Assembly (NCBI RefSeq): GCF_014164585.1
Contig: NZ_JACJFM010000020.1
Location: forward strand, 29,793-93,792
DNA from: Oceanospirillum sediminis
GTDB lineage: Bacteria > Pseudomonadota > Gammaproteobacteria > Pseudomonadales > Halomonadaceae
Reading direction: 5' to 3'
DNA: 64,000 nucleotides
Of the stretch, positions 10,523 to 20,467 are shown one piece after another. Below the pieces are notes generated by a model. That model made no database searches. It had not been told where the DNA came from and saw only the letters and a list, made by a program, of their open reading frames with translations. The position numbers and the translations under genes are program-made. The first letter of the stretch is position 1. Each line of letters starts with the position of its first letter.

Positions 10523-11116
10523 ATGGCTTCATCTTCCATTATTCAGAAAACATCACTCAGTGCTTATTTTCATGAGCAGTTAATACATTTTGGCGGTGGG
10601 CTTAAACCTCAGCCTCATGAAGATACCCTCTGGTATCTGGGTGAGATGCTTGCCCGTTTGGGAGACAGTCGACAGCTGTTTGCCTATCAGGATGGTGAAT
10701 ACGGTCTCAGGCCTCTGGCGCTGCTGTATCAGGATGCCTTAAATAGTGAGCGTATGTGGCAGCGCTGCTTAATTCTGCGCCAGTTAGGCGATCTGTCACT
10801 GTTTATGTCAGCATTGTTCCCTGAAGTTTTTGCCCGTAAGGGCCTGGGTAAAGACTACCTCAGTGGTATGGGCGGCGGGGCTTATGAATATCTGGCGGAT
10901 CATGATCATCATGCCCCCCACATATATCTGGAGCTTTCCAGTGCTTTTGAGGAGATGATTGCGCTGGTTGCTCAGGTATGCAGTCGAAACACCCTATCTG
11001 ATACGGATAATGTGATTGCGATTTATCAGCAATGGCAGAAGACTAAAGAACCAGGGCTGGCAAACAAGTTAAGGGTTCTGGGCATTGATGTGGATCATAT
11101 GGGATCTCACCATTGA
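10523..11116 (+). CDS. Conserved hypothetical protein, soluble, helical
   Basis: 197-residue protein that I do not recognise. It has no signal peptide or membrane span. The sequence is helix-rich with many aromatic and acidic residues, a His-rich turn (DHDHHAPH, about residues 136-143) and a GMGGGAYEYLA segment. ATG 10523 is preferred over the upstream in-frame ATG 10496 because GGAGG sits 6 nt before it. Divergent from groES and followed 149 bp later by an HtpX-like protease, so it may share stress-related expression; that is only positional. The acidic/His cluster could bind metal, but nothing more can be said. Confidence 0.7.
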   Translation: MASSSIIQKTSLSAYFHEQLIHFGGGLKPQPHEDTLWYLGEMLARLGDSRQLFAYQDGEYGLRPLALLYQDALNSERMWQRCLILRQLGDLSLFMSALFPEVFARKGLGKDYLSGMGGGAYEYLADHDHHAPHIYLELSSAFEEMIALVAQVCSRNTLSDTDNVIAIYQQWQKTKEPGLANKLRVLGIDVDHMGSHH

Positions 11117-11265
11117 TTTTCTGATCAGTAGCCCTTACACCCTATAGTGTTATCAGTGCACTAAGCATCGTACTTGTATGCGCTACACCTGAGTGACAAC
11201 GCCGAAAAGGGGAAAGAGTAAAAGTAATCCTTTCGGGCATGTATCAGGTGGGCAGAGGGGGTACT

Positions 11266-12177
11266 ATGAATCAGTTCAATGTGAAAAAGCATCAGCGGCG
11301 CAATACGCTGCATACTCTGGTGTCAGTGTGCTCGATGTCGTTGTTACTGGCATTCAGTGTTTATCTGTTATTCGGCTGGAGCTTCTGGCTGTGTCTGTTG
11401 GTTGTCAGTGCAGTTCTGGTGACCACTCTGCGACTGTTGCCCACGCACTGGACATTGCGGATCTATAATGCTCGTCGGTTGAGCTATCAGGAGGCACCTG
11501 AGTTGTATCGTGTCGCTCAGATATTGTCTCAGCGTGCAGGACTTAACCGGGTGCCTGAGTTGTACTGGATACCCAGTCGTATGTTGAATGCCTTTTCTGT
11601 GGGCGATGAAGCCCGCTCTGGTGTGGGCTTAACTTACGGGCTGCTGAACACCCTGACCCAACGTGAACTGGCCGGGGTGATGGCCCATGAGATCAGTCAT
11701 ATTGCCCATAATGATACTCGCTTGATGACCTTAGCCGACATGATCAGCCGGTTAAACTATCTACTGGCGCTGGCGGCCTGTGTGATGACGCTGCTATTAA
11801 CGCCGATGGTGCTGGCAGGATTAGTGGATTTGTCTCTGCTAGCCCTGTTGCTGTTAGTGTTAATCCCCTGGTTGTCGGGAATGTTGCAGATGAAACTGTC
11901 CCGAACCCGTGAGTTTTCCGCTGATCTGCAGGCTGTTCATCTGACAGGTGATCCGGTAGGACTTGCTTCTGCTCTGGCAAAAATAGATATGGGTGGTCGC
12001 AAGGGATGGCAGCGGATACTTCCAGGCTACCAACAATCACAGCCGTCTTTACTACGCTCTCATCCTGCAACTGAAGAACGAATTCGTGTGCTGAGACAAC
12101 TTGAAACACCCTGGGCTTCCCATGTAAAGGTGGGGGCAGTTTATGACCACCCCCGATTGAGCAGAGTCAATATCTGA
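11266..12177 (+). CDS. HtpX-like M48 zinc metalloprotease, membrane-bound
   Basis: 303-residue inner-membrane protease of family M48B. Two N-terminal hydrophobic helices (about 18-57) are followed by the catalytic motif HEISH (141-145; zinc ligands His141 and His145, catalytic Glu142). Two further hydrophobic helices follow (about 160-208), then the third ligand Glu216 in TREFSAD. The C-terminal SHPATEERI motif is also typical. The family degrades damaged membrane proteins under envelope stress. ATG 11266 is chosen because AGAGGGGG precedes it; an ATG at 11239 in frame lacks a ribosome site. It is a paralogue-like protein rather than certainly HtpX itself, since classical HtpX is usually about 290 residues with a different N-terminus. 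Confidence 0.85.
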   Translation: MNQFNVKKHQRRNTLHTLVSVCSMSLLLAFSVYLLFGWSFWLCLLVVSAVLVTTLRLLPTHWTLRIYNARRLSYQEAPELYRVAQILSQRAGLNRVPELYWIPSRMLNAFSVGDEARSGVGLTYGLLNTLTQRELAGVMAHEISHIAHNDTRLMTLADMISRLNYLLALAACVMTLLLTPMVLAGLVDLSLLALLLLVLIPWLSGMLQMKLSRTREFSADLQAVHLTGDPVGLASALAKIDMGGRKGWQRILPGYQQSQPSLLRSHPATEERIRVLRQLETPWASHVKVGAVYDHPRLSRVNI

Positions 12178-12342
12178 GCGTGCGATTTTAGTGCCTCGGA
12201 TGCCTGCACTGATACCAGAATCGAAAGCGGCGTCCAGGCTACCTTGTATCGCAGGATTGATTTCCCGCTATTTCAGATGAGCCTGTGCTGCTGTTTGTAT
12301 TTATCTGTTGCTGATTTGTAAGGTCGCTGTGGTGTTTCCAGA

Positions 12343-13464
12343 TCAGCGGCCTGCCTTTATCTCAGTCCAGGTACGATTACGTATTTTGGCCACTTTAGGA
12401 TTTTCTTCCATGCTGATAAACAGATTGTCGCGTACCGATTGTGCCGGATAGATAGCCGGATCGTTAGCGATTTCCGGGTTGATCAGAGCGGTTGAGGCAG
12501 GATTCGGATTGGCGTACCAGACGTAATCTGTGATCTCTGCAATCACTTCAGGGCGCATCAGATAATTGATAAATTTATGGGCGTTTTCAGCATTTTTAGC
12601 ATCTGCCGGGATTAGCAGCATATCAAACCACATTTCACTGCCTTCTTTTGGGATGCTGTAAACGACTTCTACACCATTGCCAGCTTCTTCAGCCCGTGCC
12701 GATGCCTGGAAAATATCACCGGAAAAACCGACTGCGACACAGATATCACCATTGGCCAGATCATTGGTGTACTGAGATGAGGTGAACTGTTTGATATAAG
12801 GGCGCACCGCTTTCAGTGTTTTGGTGGCAGGGCTATTGGATTTAAAATGCTGACGCCCACGAGCATTGGGGTCTTCCCCGTTGTAGATCAGGGCGAATGG
12901 GAACATTTCATCGGAGGAGTCCAGGAAAGTGACGCCACACTCTGCCAGCTTTTTCATGTTTTCCGGATTAAATACCAGATCCCAGCTGTTCAGTGGGGCG
13001 TTATCTCCCAGCACTTCTGCTACCAGCTCAGGATTGTAGCCAATACCTGTTGTACCCCACAGATAAGGTACGCCGTACTGATTGCCGGGGTCTTTATTCT
13101 CCAGCATAGCCATCAGTTCAGGGTCCATATTTTTCAGATTGGGCAGTAAGGCCTTGTCCAGCTTGCGGAAAATACCAGCTTTGATCTGTAATGACATAAA
13201 GTGTGAGGTGGGAACAACCAGATCATAACCGGTATTGCCTGCCAGCAATTTGGCTTCCAGTGTTTCATTACTGTCATAGACATCGTAATTGACTTTAATA
13301 CCGGTTTCTTTCTCAAAGCGGGCGATGGTGTCCTCTCCGATATAATCTGACCAGTTATAAAAATTCAGTATTTCCTGTGCCCAGCTTGCCGGAGCCCAGG
13401 CAGCCATGCTCAGAGCAGCGGTTGCTGCCAGTTTTTTTAAATGGGATGACATCGCTGTTGTCAT
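12343..13464 (-). CDS. potF: Putrescine/polyamine ABC-transporter periplasmic binding protein
   Basis: 373-residue secreted solute-binding protein. It has a Sec signal peptide ending around AWAPASWA-QE (about residue 29), then LNFYNWSDYIGEDTIARFEK, the opening of PotD/PotF/SpuD proteins, where the aromatic-acidic WSDY residues contact polyamine. The family is the receptor for PotGHI-type importers; no permease or ATPase is encoded here, so it must work with transporter genes elsewhere. It is transcribed with the glutamylputrescine synthetase upstream, supporting putrescine as ligand. Start ATG 13464 has GAGAGG upstream. PotF versus SpuD/E naming is not resolvable from sequence alone. Confidence 0.87.
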   Translation of the reverse strand: MTTAMSSHLKKLAATAALSMAAWAPASWAQEILNFYNWSDYIGEDTIARFEKETGIKVNYDVYDSNETLEAKLLAGNTGYDLVVPTSHFMSLQIKAGIFRKLDKALLPNLKNMDPELMAMLENKDPGNQYGVPYLWGTTGIGYNPELVAEVLGDNAPLNSWDLVFNPENMKKLAECGVTFLDSSDEMFPFALIYNGEDPNARGRQHFKSNSPATKTLKAVRPYIKQFTSSQYTNDLANGDICVAVGFSGDIFQASARAEEAGNGVEVVYSIPKEGSEMWFDMLLIPADAKNAENAHKFINYLMRPEVIAEITDYVWYANPNPASTALINPEIANDPAIYPAQSVRDNLFISMEENPKVAKIRNRTWTEIKAGR

Positions 13465-13645
13465 TGTTGTAGCCTCTCGTCAATGTTTATAAGCACGGAA
13501 CATAAGTATTGTTATACAGGCTTGCCTGCAGCCGGATACGGCAGATACTGGCAGCAAGGTTATGCTCAGATGTGTTGTAAATGTCAGGCAATAGCCGGTT
13601 GCCTCACAGAAAATGTGACAGCCAGCTATTGGATTGAAAACCGAT

Positions 13646-14992
13646 TCAGACTGTTAACAGGAGAAATTCACGTTCCCATGAACTGATGACCTTATTGAAG
13701 GTTTCAAACTCCGCGCGTTTTACTCCTACATAAGCATCAATAAAGCGTTTACCCAGTATATCCTGTAACTCAGGGCAGTCTTCCAGCAACCTCAGAGCCT
13801 CTTCCAGGGAGCGGGCAACTTCCACAGGATCGCCTTCTTCTGCTGTAATACCGGCCGCAGGGGCAGCTGGCTTAATACCGGATTTCATACCGAGATAGCC
13901 GCAGGCGAGGCTGGCAGCTATAGCCAGGTATGGATTGCAATCTGCGCCGGGGAAGCGGTTTTCCAGACGAGTAGCTGCTAAAGGCGCTTCAGGAGCGCGT
14001 AATCCGGCTGTCCGATTGTCTATGCCCCATTCAAAGTTCACCGGTGCTGCAATTTCCGGAGCAAAGCGGCGATAGGAGTTCACATTAGGGGCATAAAAAG
14101 AGATGGCGTGCGGGGTGTATTTTTGCAGGCCTCCGACGTAGTGATAGAAAGCCTCCGAAAATTGACCCTCTTTTGTTCCGGCAAAAATATTCTGGCCGGT
14201 TTTTATATCAATCAGACTCTGGTGGATATGCATTGAACTGCCAGGTTCGTTCTGCATCGGTTTTGCCATAAAGGTGGCATACATTCCGTGCTTCAGGGCT
14301 GTTTCACGCAGGGTTCGTTTGAAAATAAATACCTGATCAGCCAGGCTGAGAGCATCCCCGTGCAGGAAGTTGATTTCCATCTGAGCTGCGCCGGATTCAT
14401 GTATCAGGGTATCTACATCCAGTTGCAGTTCATCACAGTAGCTGTAGAGAGTATCAATGACCGGATTGAATTCATTCACTGCATCAATGCTGTAGGACTG
14501 GCGGGCTGTTTCCCTGCGACCTGAGCGGCCGGTTGCCGGTTTGAGTTCATAATCCGGATCGATATTTTTCTGTACCAGATAAAACTCAACTTCCGGGGCT
14601 ATCACTGGTCTGAGTCCTTCTTTTTCATACAGGCTAAGCACCCGACGCAGTACAGAACGGCTGGACAAAGGGTGTAACTCTCCATCACTGGTATAACAGT
14701 CATTGATCACCAGTGCTGTTGGCTCATCTGCCCAGGGGACCAGACGCAATGTATTCGGGTCTGGTTCCAGCACCATATCTCTGTCTGTAGGGTCAACAAT
14801 GTCGTAGTGGTTATCTGCCCACTCTCCGTTGACGGTTTGCACTAGCAGGGTCTCGGGTATTTTCCCCCCTTTTTCAGCCAGAAACTTTTCTGTTGGATAG
14901 AATTTACCCCGGGCATTGCCTGTCATGTCCGGCAGGGTGGACTCTACTTCTGTAATGGCATTCTCTTTGAGAAAGCTTGCCACGGCTTCCAT
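13646..14992 (-). CDS. puuA: Gamma-glutamylputrescine synthetase (glutamine-synthetase fold)
   Basis: 448-residue ATP-dependent ligase of the GlnA superfamily. It joins glutamate to putrescine, the first step of the Puu route that turns putrescine into GABA. Glutamine-synthetase landmarks are visible: PEVEFYLV, a metal-site HESGAAQMEINF, EPGSSMHIHQSL, and NRTAGLRAPEAP near the ATP site. The length and variant motifs differ from housekeeping GlnA (about 470 residues, with NRSA and an adenylylation Tyr loop), fitting the PuuA/SpuI branch. Neighbours (PotF-like receptor downstream, PuuB-like oxidase divergent) support this. AGGTG precedes the ATG. Confidence 0.88.
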   Translation of the reverse strand: MEAVASFLKENAITEVESTLPDMTGNARGKFYPTEKFLAEKGGKIPETLLVQTVNGEWADNHYDIVDPTDRDMVLEPDPNTLRLVPWADEPTALVINDCYTSDGELHPLSSRSVLRRVLSLYEKEGLRPVIAPEVEFYLVQKNIDPDYELKPATGRSGRRETARQSYSIDAVNEFNPVIDTLYSYCDELQLDVDTLIHESGAAQMEINFLHGDALSLADQVFIFKRTLRETALKHGMYATFMAKPMQNEPGSSMHIHQSLIDIKTGQNIFAGTKEGQFSEAFYHYVGGLQKYTPHAISFYAPNVNSYRRFAPEIAAPVNFEWGIDNRTAGLRAPEAPLAATRLENRFPGADCNPYLAIAASLACGYLGMKSGIKPAAPAAGITAEEGDPVEVARSLEEALRLLEDCPELQDILGKRFIDAYVGVKRAEFETFNKVISSWEREFLLLTV

Positions 14993-15386
14993 ACATCACC
15001 TATTTGATTTTTGCTTTTGTCACATCTTCGCTGTGTAGCAGGTATCAGATATCGCGAATTTGATATTTGCTCTTCGGCTATCAGTATTAGCCTGCAGATC
15101 GATGTGACGGCTTCATACTATGTTCGGGGAAGTAGTGCTGACCCGGAACTGTTAAGTCGAACTATTTTTCGGAAAAAAATCTTAATGCTTTTTTTAATCC
15201 GAATTATGATTCAGTTTTAAGGCTAAAATATGAAAAGGTCTAAATCAATACTAAAATTTAAATTTAAACGTTTTAATGTGGGTTGAAATGTTTTTTAACC
15301 AGAATTATTATTCGGGTTTTTGGTTGGCTTTTTGATATCTTAAACACACTTTGATAAATATTAAGCCGGTTTTTCTTGGAGGGTAA
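14993..15386. other. Divergent polyamine-catabolism control region
   Basis: A 394-bp, strongly AT-rich region between divergent puuA and puuB-like genes. It must hold both promoters. Short inverted repeats occur (for example GGCT/AGCC around 15078-15093 and AT-rich palindromes near 15255-15275) but none is a clear operator. The nearby TetR regulator is the obvious candidate to bind here. Confidence 0.4.
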
Positions 15387-16670
15387 ATGAGCTTGAAAGG
15401 GTATGAAGCGTCTTATTACGCTGCGTCTGCGAATGCAAAGCGTGACTATCCTGAGCTGCAGGAAGAGATCCACACTGATATTTGTGTGATTGGTGCGGGT
15501 TACACCGGATTGTCTGCTGCTCTCCACCTGGCTGAAAAAGGTTACAGCGTCAGTTTGTTAGACGCTGAAAAAGTAGGCTGGGGGGCTTCGGGTCGTAATG
15601 GAGGGCAGGTGTGTCAGGGGCATAATATGGATCACGCCGAGATGATCCGTAAGGTCGGCAGAGAACAGGCTGATATGCTCTGGCAAATGTCTCTGGAATC
15701 TGTTGATCTGGTGAAAGATCTGATTGCCAGACATCAGATTCAGTGTGATCTGAAGCAGGGGGTTCTGCATGTTGCTGCTAAGCCTGGCCATAACGATGAA
15801 TTTAAAGAGTCGGTTGAGTATAAACATGAGGTGCTGGGTTATCAGGATATTCAGTACATAGAGCCTTCAGACGTTGCTGCAATGCTGGGCACTGACCGTT
15901 ATTCTGCCGGGGAGTACTGGACTCAGGGTGCCCATCTTCATCCTCTGAATTATGCCCTTGGACTGGCTGAAGCGGCTGAAAAGGCCGGTGTCCGTATCTA
16001 TGAGAATAGCCGGGTTGAGCATTATCGGGCCGGAAAAAATGCCTGTGTCGTCACTCGTAAAGGACGGGTTAAGGCTGAATATATTTTACTGGCCTGTAAT
16101 GGCTATCTGGGAAAACTGGAACCCAGAGTGGCCGGTAAAATTATGCCCATAAATAACTTTATTCTGGCCACTGAGCCTTTGAGTGAAGATTTATGTCGAC
16201 ACATTAACCGGGATGACGTGGCTGTAGCGGATTCTCGTTTTGTGATCAATTACTTCAAGCTATCAGGAGATAACCGCTTGTTGTGGGGGGGAGGTGAAAA
16301 TTACACTTCTCGCTTTCCGAAGGATATTCCAGCATTTGTGCGTAAATATATGCTGGAGTTTTATCCTGAGTTAAAGGATCTGCGTATTGATTATGGCTGG
16401 GGGGGCACTCTGGCAATTACGATGAACCGAATGCCACTCTTTGATCGGATTGAGGATAATGTATTTGTTGCCCAGGGCTATTCCGGTCATGGTGTGGCAC
16501 TGGCTACTCTGGGCGGTAAACTAATGGCCGAGGCGGTCAGTGGCAGTGCTGAACGTTTTGATGTCTTTGCCAGTATGCCAACGCCCTCGTTCCCCGGAGG
16601 CACTCTGTTGCGCTGGCCCGGATTGGTTGCTGGTATGCTGTATTATTCGGCACGAGACCGTTTTTTCTGA
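15387..16670 (+). CDS. puuB: Gamma-glutamylputrescine oxidase, FAD-dependent (DAO family)
   Basis: 427-residue flavoprotein of the glycine/D-amino-acid oxidase family, predicted to oxidise gamma-glutamylputrescine to the aldehyde with H2O2 release. The FAD-binding Rossmann motif VIGAGYTGLSAA has glycines at 36, 38 and 41; the acidic LLDAEKVGWGASGRNGGQ follows, typical of PuuB/OrdL proteins. The C-terminal GYSGHGVALATLGGK closes the FAD site. GGAGG precedes ATG 15387. Divergent from puuA and followed by a TetR regulator. The family also includes other amine oxidases, so the substrate rests on context. Confidence 0.87.
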   Translation: MSLKGYEASYYAASANAKRDYPELQEEIHTDICVIGAGYTGLSAALHLAEKGYSVSLLDAEKVGWGASGRNGGQVCQGHNMDHAEMIRKVGREQADMLWQMSLESVDLVKDLIARHQIQCDLKQGVLHVAAKPGHNDEFKESVEYKHEVLGYQDIQYIEPSDVAAMLGTDRYSAGEYWTQGAHLHPLNYALGLAEAAEKAGVRIYENSRVEHYRAGKNACVVTRKGRVKAEYILLACNGYLGKLEPRVAGKIMPINNFILATEPLSEDLCRHINRDDVAVADSRFVINYFKLSGDNRLLWGGGENYTSRFPKDIPAFVRKYMLEFYPELKDLRIDYGWGGTLAITMNRMPLFDRIEDNVFVAQGYSGHGVALATLGGKLMAEAVSGSAERFDVFASMPTPSFPGGTLLRWPGLVAGMLYYSARDRFF

Positions 16671-16721
16671 GTTGAGAGTGCTTTTGCATTATAATGGCTG
16701 TTTTTAAGGCTTTCGGATTGG

Positions 16722-17432
16722 ATGTTGATGCAGGATAAAGAGCAGACAAAAAACACTTCGGCAGGCGTACAGAGAAAGCGCAAGAAACAGGATCTAAGCC
16801 CAAGAACGGCACCTGTGCAGGGACGATCAAAAAAACGTTCTAAAGAAATTCTTGATGTAACCGGAGAGTTGCTGGAAAAGGTCGGTCTGGATGACCTGAG
16901 TACTATTCTGATCGCCAGGGAGGTGGGTATATCCGTTGGCTCTTTGTATCACTATTTCCCCAATAAACACGCGATCCTTTACGCAATGGCTCAGCGCTGG
17001 CTGGATGATATTAAACAGGTCATGAGTGATATGTCAGCTCTGCCTGTTGAAGAGATGGAACTTGAGGTTTTGCTGGACCAGATGCTGCAGTTAAATCTGA
17101 AGGTATATAAACGCCAGAAAGCGGTACTGATGCTGGTTCAGGCGATGTTCTCTGTGCCTGAGTTGAAAGAGCTGGATATTCAGCATGATGATATGGTGAT
17201 ATCACACATGGCTGCTCTTTTTAAACGTATGGGTATTAAACGACATCTGAAGGAGCGTGAACGTCTGGGAAGGGTTTACCTGGAAACCAGCCACAGTATC
17301 TTTCTGGTTGCAGTTCATCAGAAGGGCGAGCGCGCAAGGCGTACTCTGGCTGACCTTAAATTTATGCTGTGCAGCTTGCTGGAAAGACACCTGATGCAAT
17401 CGGAAGCGGATGATCCTGGTTCTCTCCGATAA
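16722..17432 (+). CDS. TetR/AcrR-family transcriptional regulator
   Basis: 236-residue regulator with a long basic N-terminal arm (Lys/Arg-rich, about 1-40) and a TetR DNA-binding domain. Its helix-turn-helix reads LIAREVGISVGSLYHYFPNK (about 62-82). The C-terminal ligand-binding half is helical. It lies 51 bp after the puuB-like gene, with a TATAAT at 16690-16695 in the gap, and probably controls the polyamine genes. This differs from enterobacteria, where the XRE-cupin PuuR does so. The start could be ATG 16722 or 16728; the ribosome site (GGA at 16715) fits the second slightly better. Confidence 0.88.
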   Translation: MLMQDKEQTKNTSAGVQRKRKKQDLSPRTAPVQGRSKKRSKEILDVTGELLEKVGLDDLSTILIAREVGISVGSLYHYFPNKHAILYAMAQRWLDDIKQVMSDMSALPVEEMELEVLLDQMLQLNLKVYKRQKAVLMLVQAMFSVPELKELDIQHDDMVISHMAALFKRMGIKRHLKERERLGRVYLETSHSIFLVAVHQKGERARRTLADLKFMLCSLLERHLMQSEADDPGSLR

Positions 17433-17725
17433 TCAGACGGTTGTCTCAAAAGGATAAGGTTATGATAAGGCGATGGAGTGAGTGATCGTTAAAAAATCTT
17501 CTCCTGGCTGGGTCAGATAATAATGACAGAATCGACTTTTCCGGGTTATATCACGGGTTAATTTAAGAGTTGTGAGTTACCGATTGTTTATCGTTGCCGG
17601 ATCGGCGAAAATAGCCGCCAATTTCAGGCCGGATTTCCGAGAGACTGCGACTTAATAATATCAGCTCGCAAAATGATGGCTCCGCACCGGCCTTCCTGTT
17701 TTCAGCAAACCAGAAGATTTTGTTC
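17433..17725. other. prfC upstream region
   Basis: 293 bp without a gene. It contains short inverted repeats (AGGCCGG near 17631 and CCGGCCT near 17690) and presumably the prfC promoter; no clear -35/-10 or regulatory element was identified. Confidence 0.3.
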
Positions 17726-19303
17726 ATGTCTATCCAGTCAGAAGTCACTAAGCGTCGTACGTTCGCTATTATCTCTCACCCGGATGCGGGTAAAACCACC
17801 ATTACTGAAAAACTATTGCTGTTGGGAAATCTGATTCAGACTGCCGGGACGGTTAAAGGTAAAAAAAGTGACCGTCATGCCACTTCAGACTGGATGAGTA
17901 TGGAACAGGAGCGTGGTATTTCGATCACCTCATCTGTGATGCAGTTTCCATACAATGACCGCATGGTGAACTTGCTTGATACTCCGGGACACGAGGACTT
18001 CTCGGAAGACACCTACCGTACACTGACCGCTGTGGATTCTGCACTGATGGTCGTGGATGGTGCAAAGGGTGTGGAAGACCGTACTATCAAGCTGATGGAC
18101 GTCTGTCGTCTGCGAGATACACCGATCTTTTCATTTGTGAACAAGCTGGACCGCGATATTCGTGATCCGATTGAGCTGCTGGATGAGATCGAAGAAGTTC
18201 TGAAAATTCAGGCTGCACCGATTAACTGGCCTATTGGCATGGGGCAGGATTTTAAAGGCGTATACAACCTGTATACCGATACCCTCCATGTGTTCCAGTC
18301 TGGTATGGGACATACTCTGCAGGATGATATTCGTATTCAGGGACTGGATAGCGATGAAGCCCGTGAGCTGATTGGAGATATGTACGATGATTTTGTCGAG
18401 GAGATGGAACTGGCCCGTGACGCCACTTATAAATTTGACAGTGAAGCATTCCTTGCGGGTAAGCTGACACCGGTGTTTTTTGGTACTGCTCTTGCCAACT
18501 TCGGCGTGCGTGAAATGCTGAATGACTTTGTCGAATGGGCGCCTTCACCAATTGCCCGTAGTACTCAGACGCGTACTGTTGAGCCGGATGAAGATAAGTT
18601 CTCTGGCTTTATCTTTAAGATTCAGGCCAATATGGACCCGAAACACCGTGACCGTATTGCCTTTATGCGTGTCTGTTCCGGTAGTTATACCCGTGGCATG
18701 AAAATGAAGCATGTACGCATCAATAAAGATGTAAAGATTGCGGATGCGGTAACCTTCCTGGCCGGTGATCGTGAGAACGTTGAAGAGGCCTGGTCTGGTG
18801 ATATTATCGGTCTGCATAATCACGGTACAATTCAGATTGGGGATACCTTCACTGAAGGTGAAGCGCTGAAATTTACTGGTATTCCTCACTTTGCCCCTGA
18901 GATGTTCCGCCGGGTTCGTCCTAAGGATCCTTTGAAAGTAAAGCAGTTGCAAAAAGGTCTGCAGCAGCTGTCCGAAGAAGGGGCGGTGCAGTTATTTATG
19001 CCGTTGAATAACAATGATCTGGTACTGGGGGCTGTAGGTCAGCTGCAGTTTGAGGTGGTGGTGTTCCGTCTTAAGGATGAATACAAAGTGGACTGTATGT
19101 ATGAGCCAGTGAATGTGCAGACTGCACGCTGGGTTGAATGTGATGATGACAAAAAGCTGGATGAGTTCCGTCGTAAAAACGGAGATAATCTGGGGCTGGA
19201 CGGTTCGGGTTTGTTAACTTATCTGGCGCCGACCCGTGTTAATCTGAGTCTGGCTCAGGAGCGTTTCCCGGAAGTTGTATTCCGCGCAACCCGCGAGCAC
19301 TAA
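17726..19303 (+). CDS. prfC: Peptide chain release factor 3 (RF3)
   Basis: 525-residue translational GTPase that removes RF1/RF2 from the ribosome after termination. GTPase motifs are G1 HPDAGKTT (18-25), switch region [11 protein letters not shown]3 DTPGHEDF and G4 NKLDRD; the later domains include the RF3-specific [16 protein letters not shown] stretch. The length matches E. coli RF3 (529). The frame extends upstream only to a TTG at 17720, so ATG 17726 (MSIQSEV) is used. A strong terminator follows, so it is probably a single-gene unit. Confidence 0.97.
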   Translation: MSIQSEVTKRRTFAIISHPDAGKTTITEKLLLLGNLIQTAGTVKGKKSDRHATSDWMSMEQERGISITSSVMQFPYNDRMVNLLDTPGHEDFSEDTYRTLTAVDSALMVVDGAKGVEDRTIKLMDVCRLRDTPIFSFVNKLDRDIRDPIELLDEIEEVLKIQAAPINWPIGMGQDFKGVYNLYTDTLHVFQSGMGHTLQDDIRIQGLDSDEARELIGDMYDDFVEEMELARDATYKFDSEAFLAGKLTPVFFGTALANFGVREMLNDFVEWAPSPIARSTQTRTVEPDEDKFSGFIFKIQANMDPKHRDRIAFMRVCSGSYTRGMKMKHVRINKDVKIADAVTFLAGDRENVEEAWSGDIIGLHNHGTIQIGDTFTEGEALKFTGIPHFAPEMFRRVRPKDPLKVKQLQKGLQQLSEEGAVQLFMPLNNNDLVLGAVGQLQFEVVVFRLKDEYKVDCMYEPVNVQTARWVECDDDKKLDEFRRKNGDNLGLDGSGLLTYLAPTRVNLSLAQERFPEVVFRATREH

Positions 19304-19334
19304 TTGCGTCGCCTAAGGCTTAACAGGCTTTCTG

Positions 19335-19370
19335 AAACGGCTGTTTATCACTGATAGCAGCCGTTTTCTT
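19335..19370 (+). terminator. Rho-independent terminator of prfC
   Basis: AAACGGCTG (19335-19343) pairs with CAGCCGTTT (19358-19366), an inner TATC/GATA extends the stem, and TTTTCTT follows. It sits about 30 bp after the prfC stop. Confidence 0.85.
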
Positions 19371-19579
19371 GTTGAGATGAATCATACGACGACCCGCAAT
19401 ACCGCCCATTCTGTATCTGAAACCTGACCTTCTATCACCCTGTTGTACTTTTCTCTGGCTGTATTTTATCTGCCTCCTGGATTAATGGTTAATTAACAAG
19501 GCTTTTGTTTGAGTTTACAAAGGCTTTTCTGCCATGCTTATAAAAAAGAGCCGAAAGTGCCGGACAAAAGGAAACCTGT

Positions 19580-20353
19580 ATGCTGATTGATAGTCATTGC
19601 CATCTCGATTTTGAAGACTTTCATCATGACAGAGCAGAAGTGCTACGCGCTGCTGTGGCCTGTGATGTCAGAAAAATTGTTGTTCCCGGAATCAGTGCCC
19701 GGCACTGGAAAAGGGTTTTGTATCTGCATGGAGAGATTTGTGGTGTTCAGCTATACCCGGCATTAGGTTTGCATCCTTTCTTTCTTGAAGAGCATCGGGA
19801 AGATGACCTGCAAATACTTGATCAGTATTTGCAGCAATATCGGGAGCGAGTGGTTGCTGTTGGGGAGGTCGGGCTGGATTTTTCCCGCAAAACAGATAAA
19901 ACCACTCAACTGAGTCTGTTCCGTGCTCAACTTGAACTGGCTGATAGATACCAGTTGCCGGTCATTCTTCATGTGGTAAAAGCGCATGAGCAGGTTATTG
20001 CATTACTGAAAGAATTTCCGGAGGTCAAAGGTATTGTACATGGTTACTCAGGTAGTCTGCCTCAGGCAAAGCAGTATATTAGACAAGGATTTTTACTTGG
20101 AGTAGGGGGCGTGATCACCTGGCCGAAATCAGATAAAAAACGAGCGATGTTTGCTCAGCTGCCTCTGGAATCCCTGGCGCTGGAGACCGATAGCCCGGAT
20201 ATGCCTCCTTCTGATATCAGAGGACAGCGCAATACCCCGGCGCAGATTGCTGTTGTTCTGGACAAACTGGTTCAGTTGCGTAGTGAAAGCCGCGAAACAA
20301 TTGCCAGAGTCACGACAGGTAATGTTCTGAATTTATTCAACTCTGATGTCTGA
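19580..20353 (+). CDS. TatD-family metal-dependent hydrolase/deoxyribonuclease
   Basis: 257-residue TIM-barrel metalloenzyme. Metal ligands expected for TatD proteins are visible: DSHCHLDF (His6, His8), GEVGLDFSR (bridging Glu), ILHVVKA, VHGYSGS, and ETDSPDMPP (Asp) near 205. Members are 3'-5' exo-/deoxyribonucleases or related hydrolases. The sequence is closest in style to the YjjV subgroup rather than TatD itself. The start has AAAGGAAA upstream. Monocistronic between prfC and a small membrane protein. Confidence 0.88.
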   Translation: MLIDSHCHLDFEDFHHDRAEVLRAAVACDVRKIVVPGISARHWKRVLYLHGEICGVQLYPALGLHPFFLEEHREDDLQILDQYLQQYRERVVAVGEVGLDFSRKTDKTTQLSLFRAQLELADRYQLPVILHVVKAHEQVIALLKEFPEVKGIVHGYSGSLPQAKQYIRQGFLLGVGGVITWPKSDKKRAMFAQLPLESLALETDSPDMPPSDIRGQRNTPAQIAVVLDKLVQLRSESRETIARVTTGNVLNLFNSDV

Positions 20354-20467
20354 TGACGTTAACGTTTCTGTTAACGGTTTACTGAAAAGAAATAAGACAT
20401 CAGTGCTTGCTACTCCGGGGTTCGGAAGGTAAGTTGCGTCTCTGCTTGAGATATAAGAGGTAAGTAG

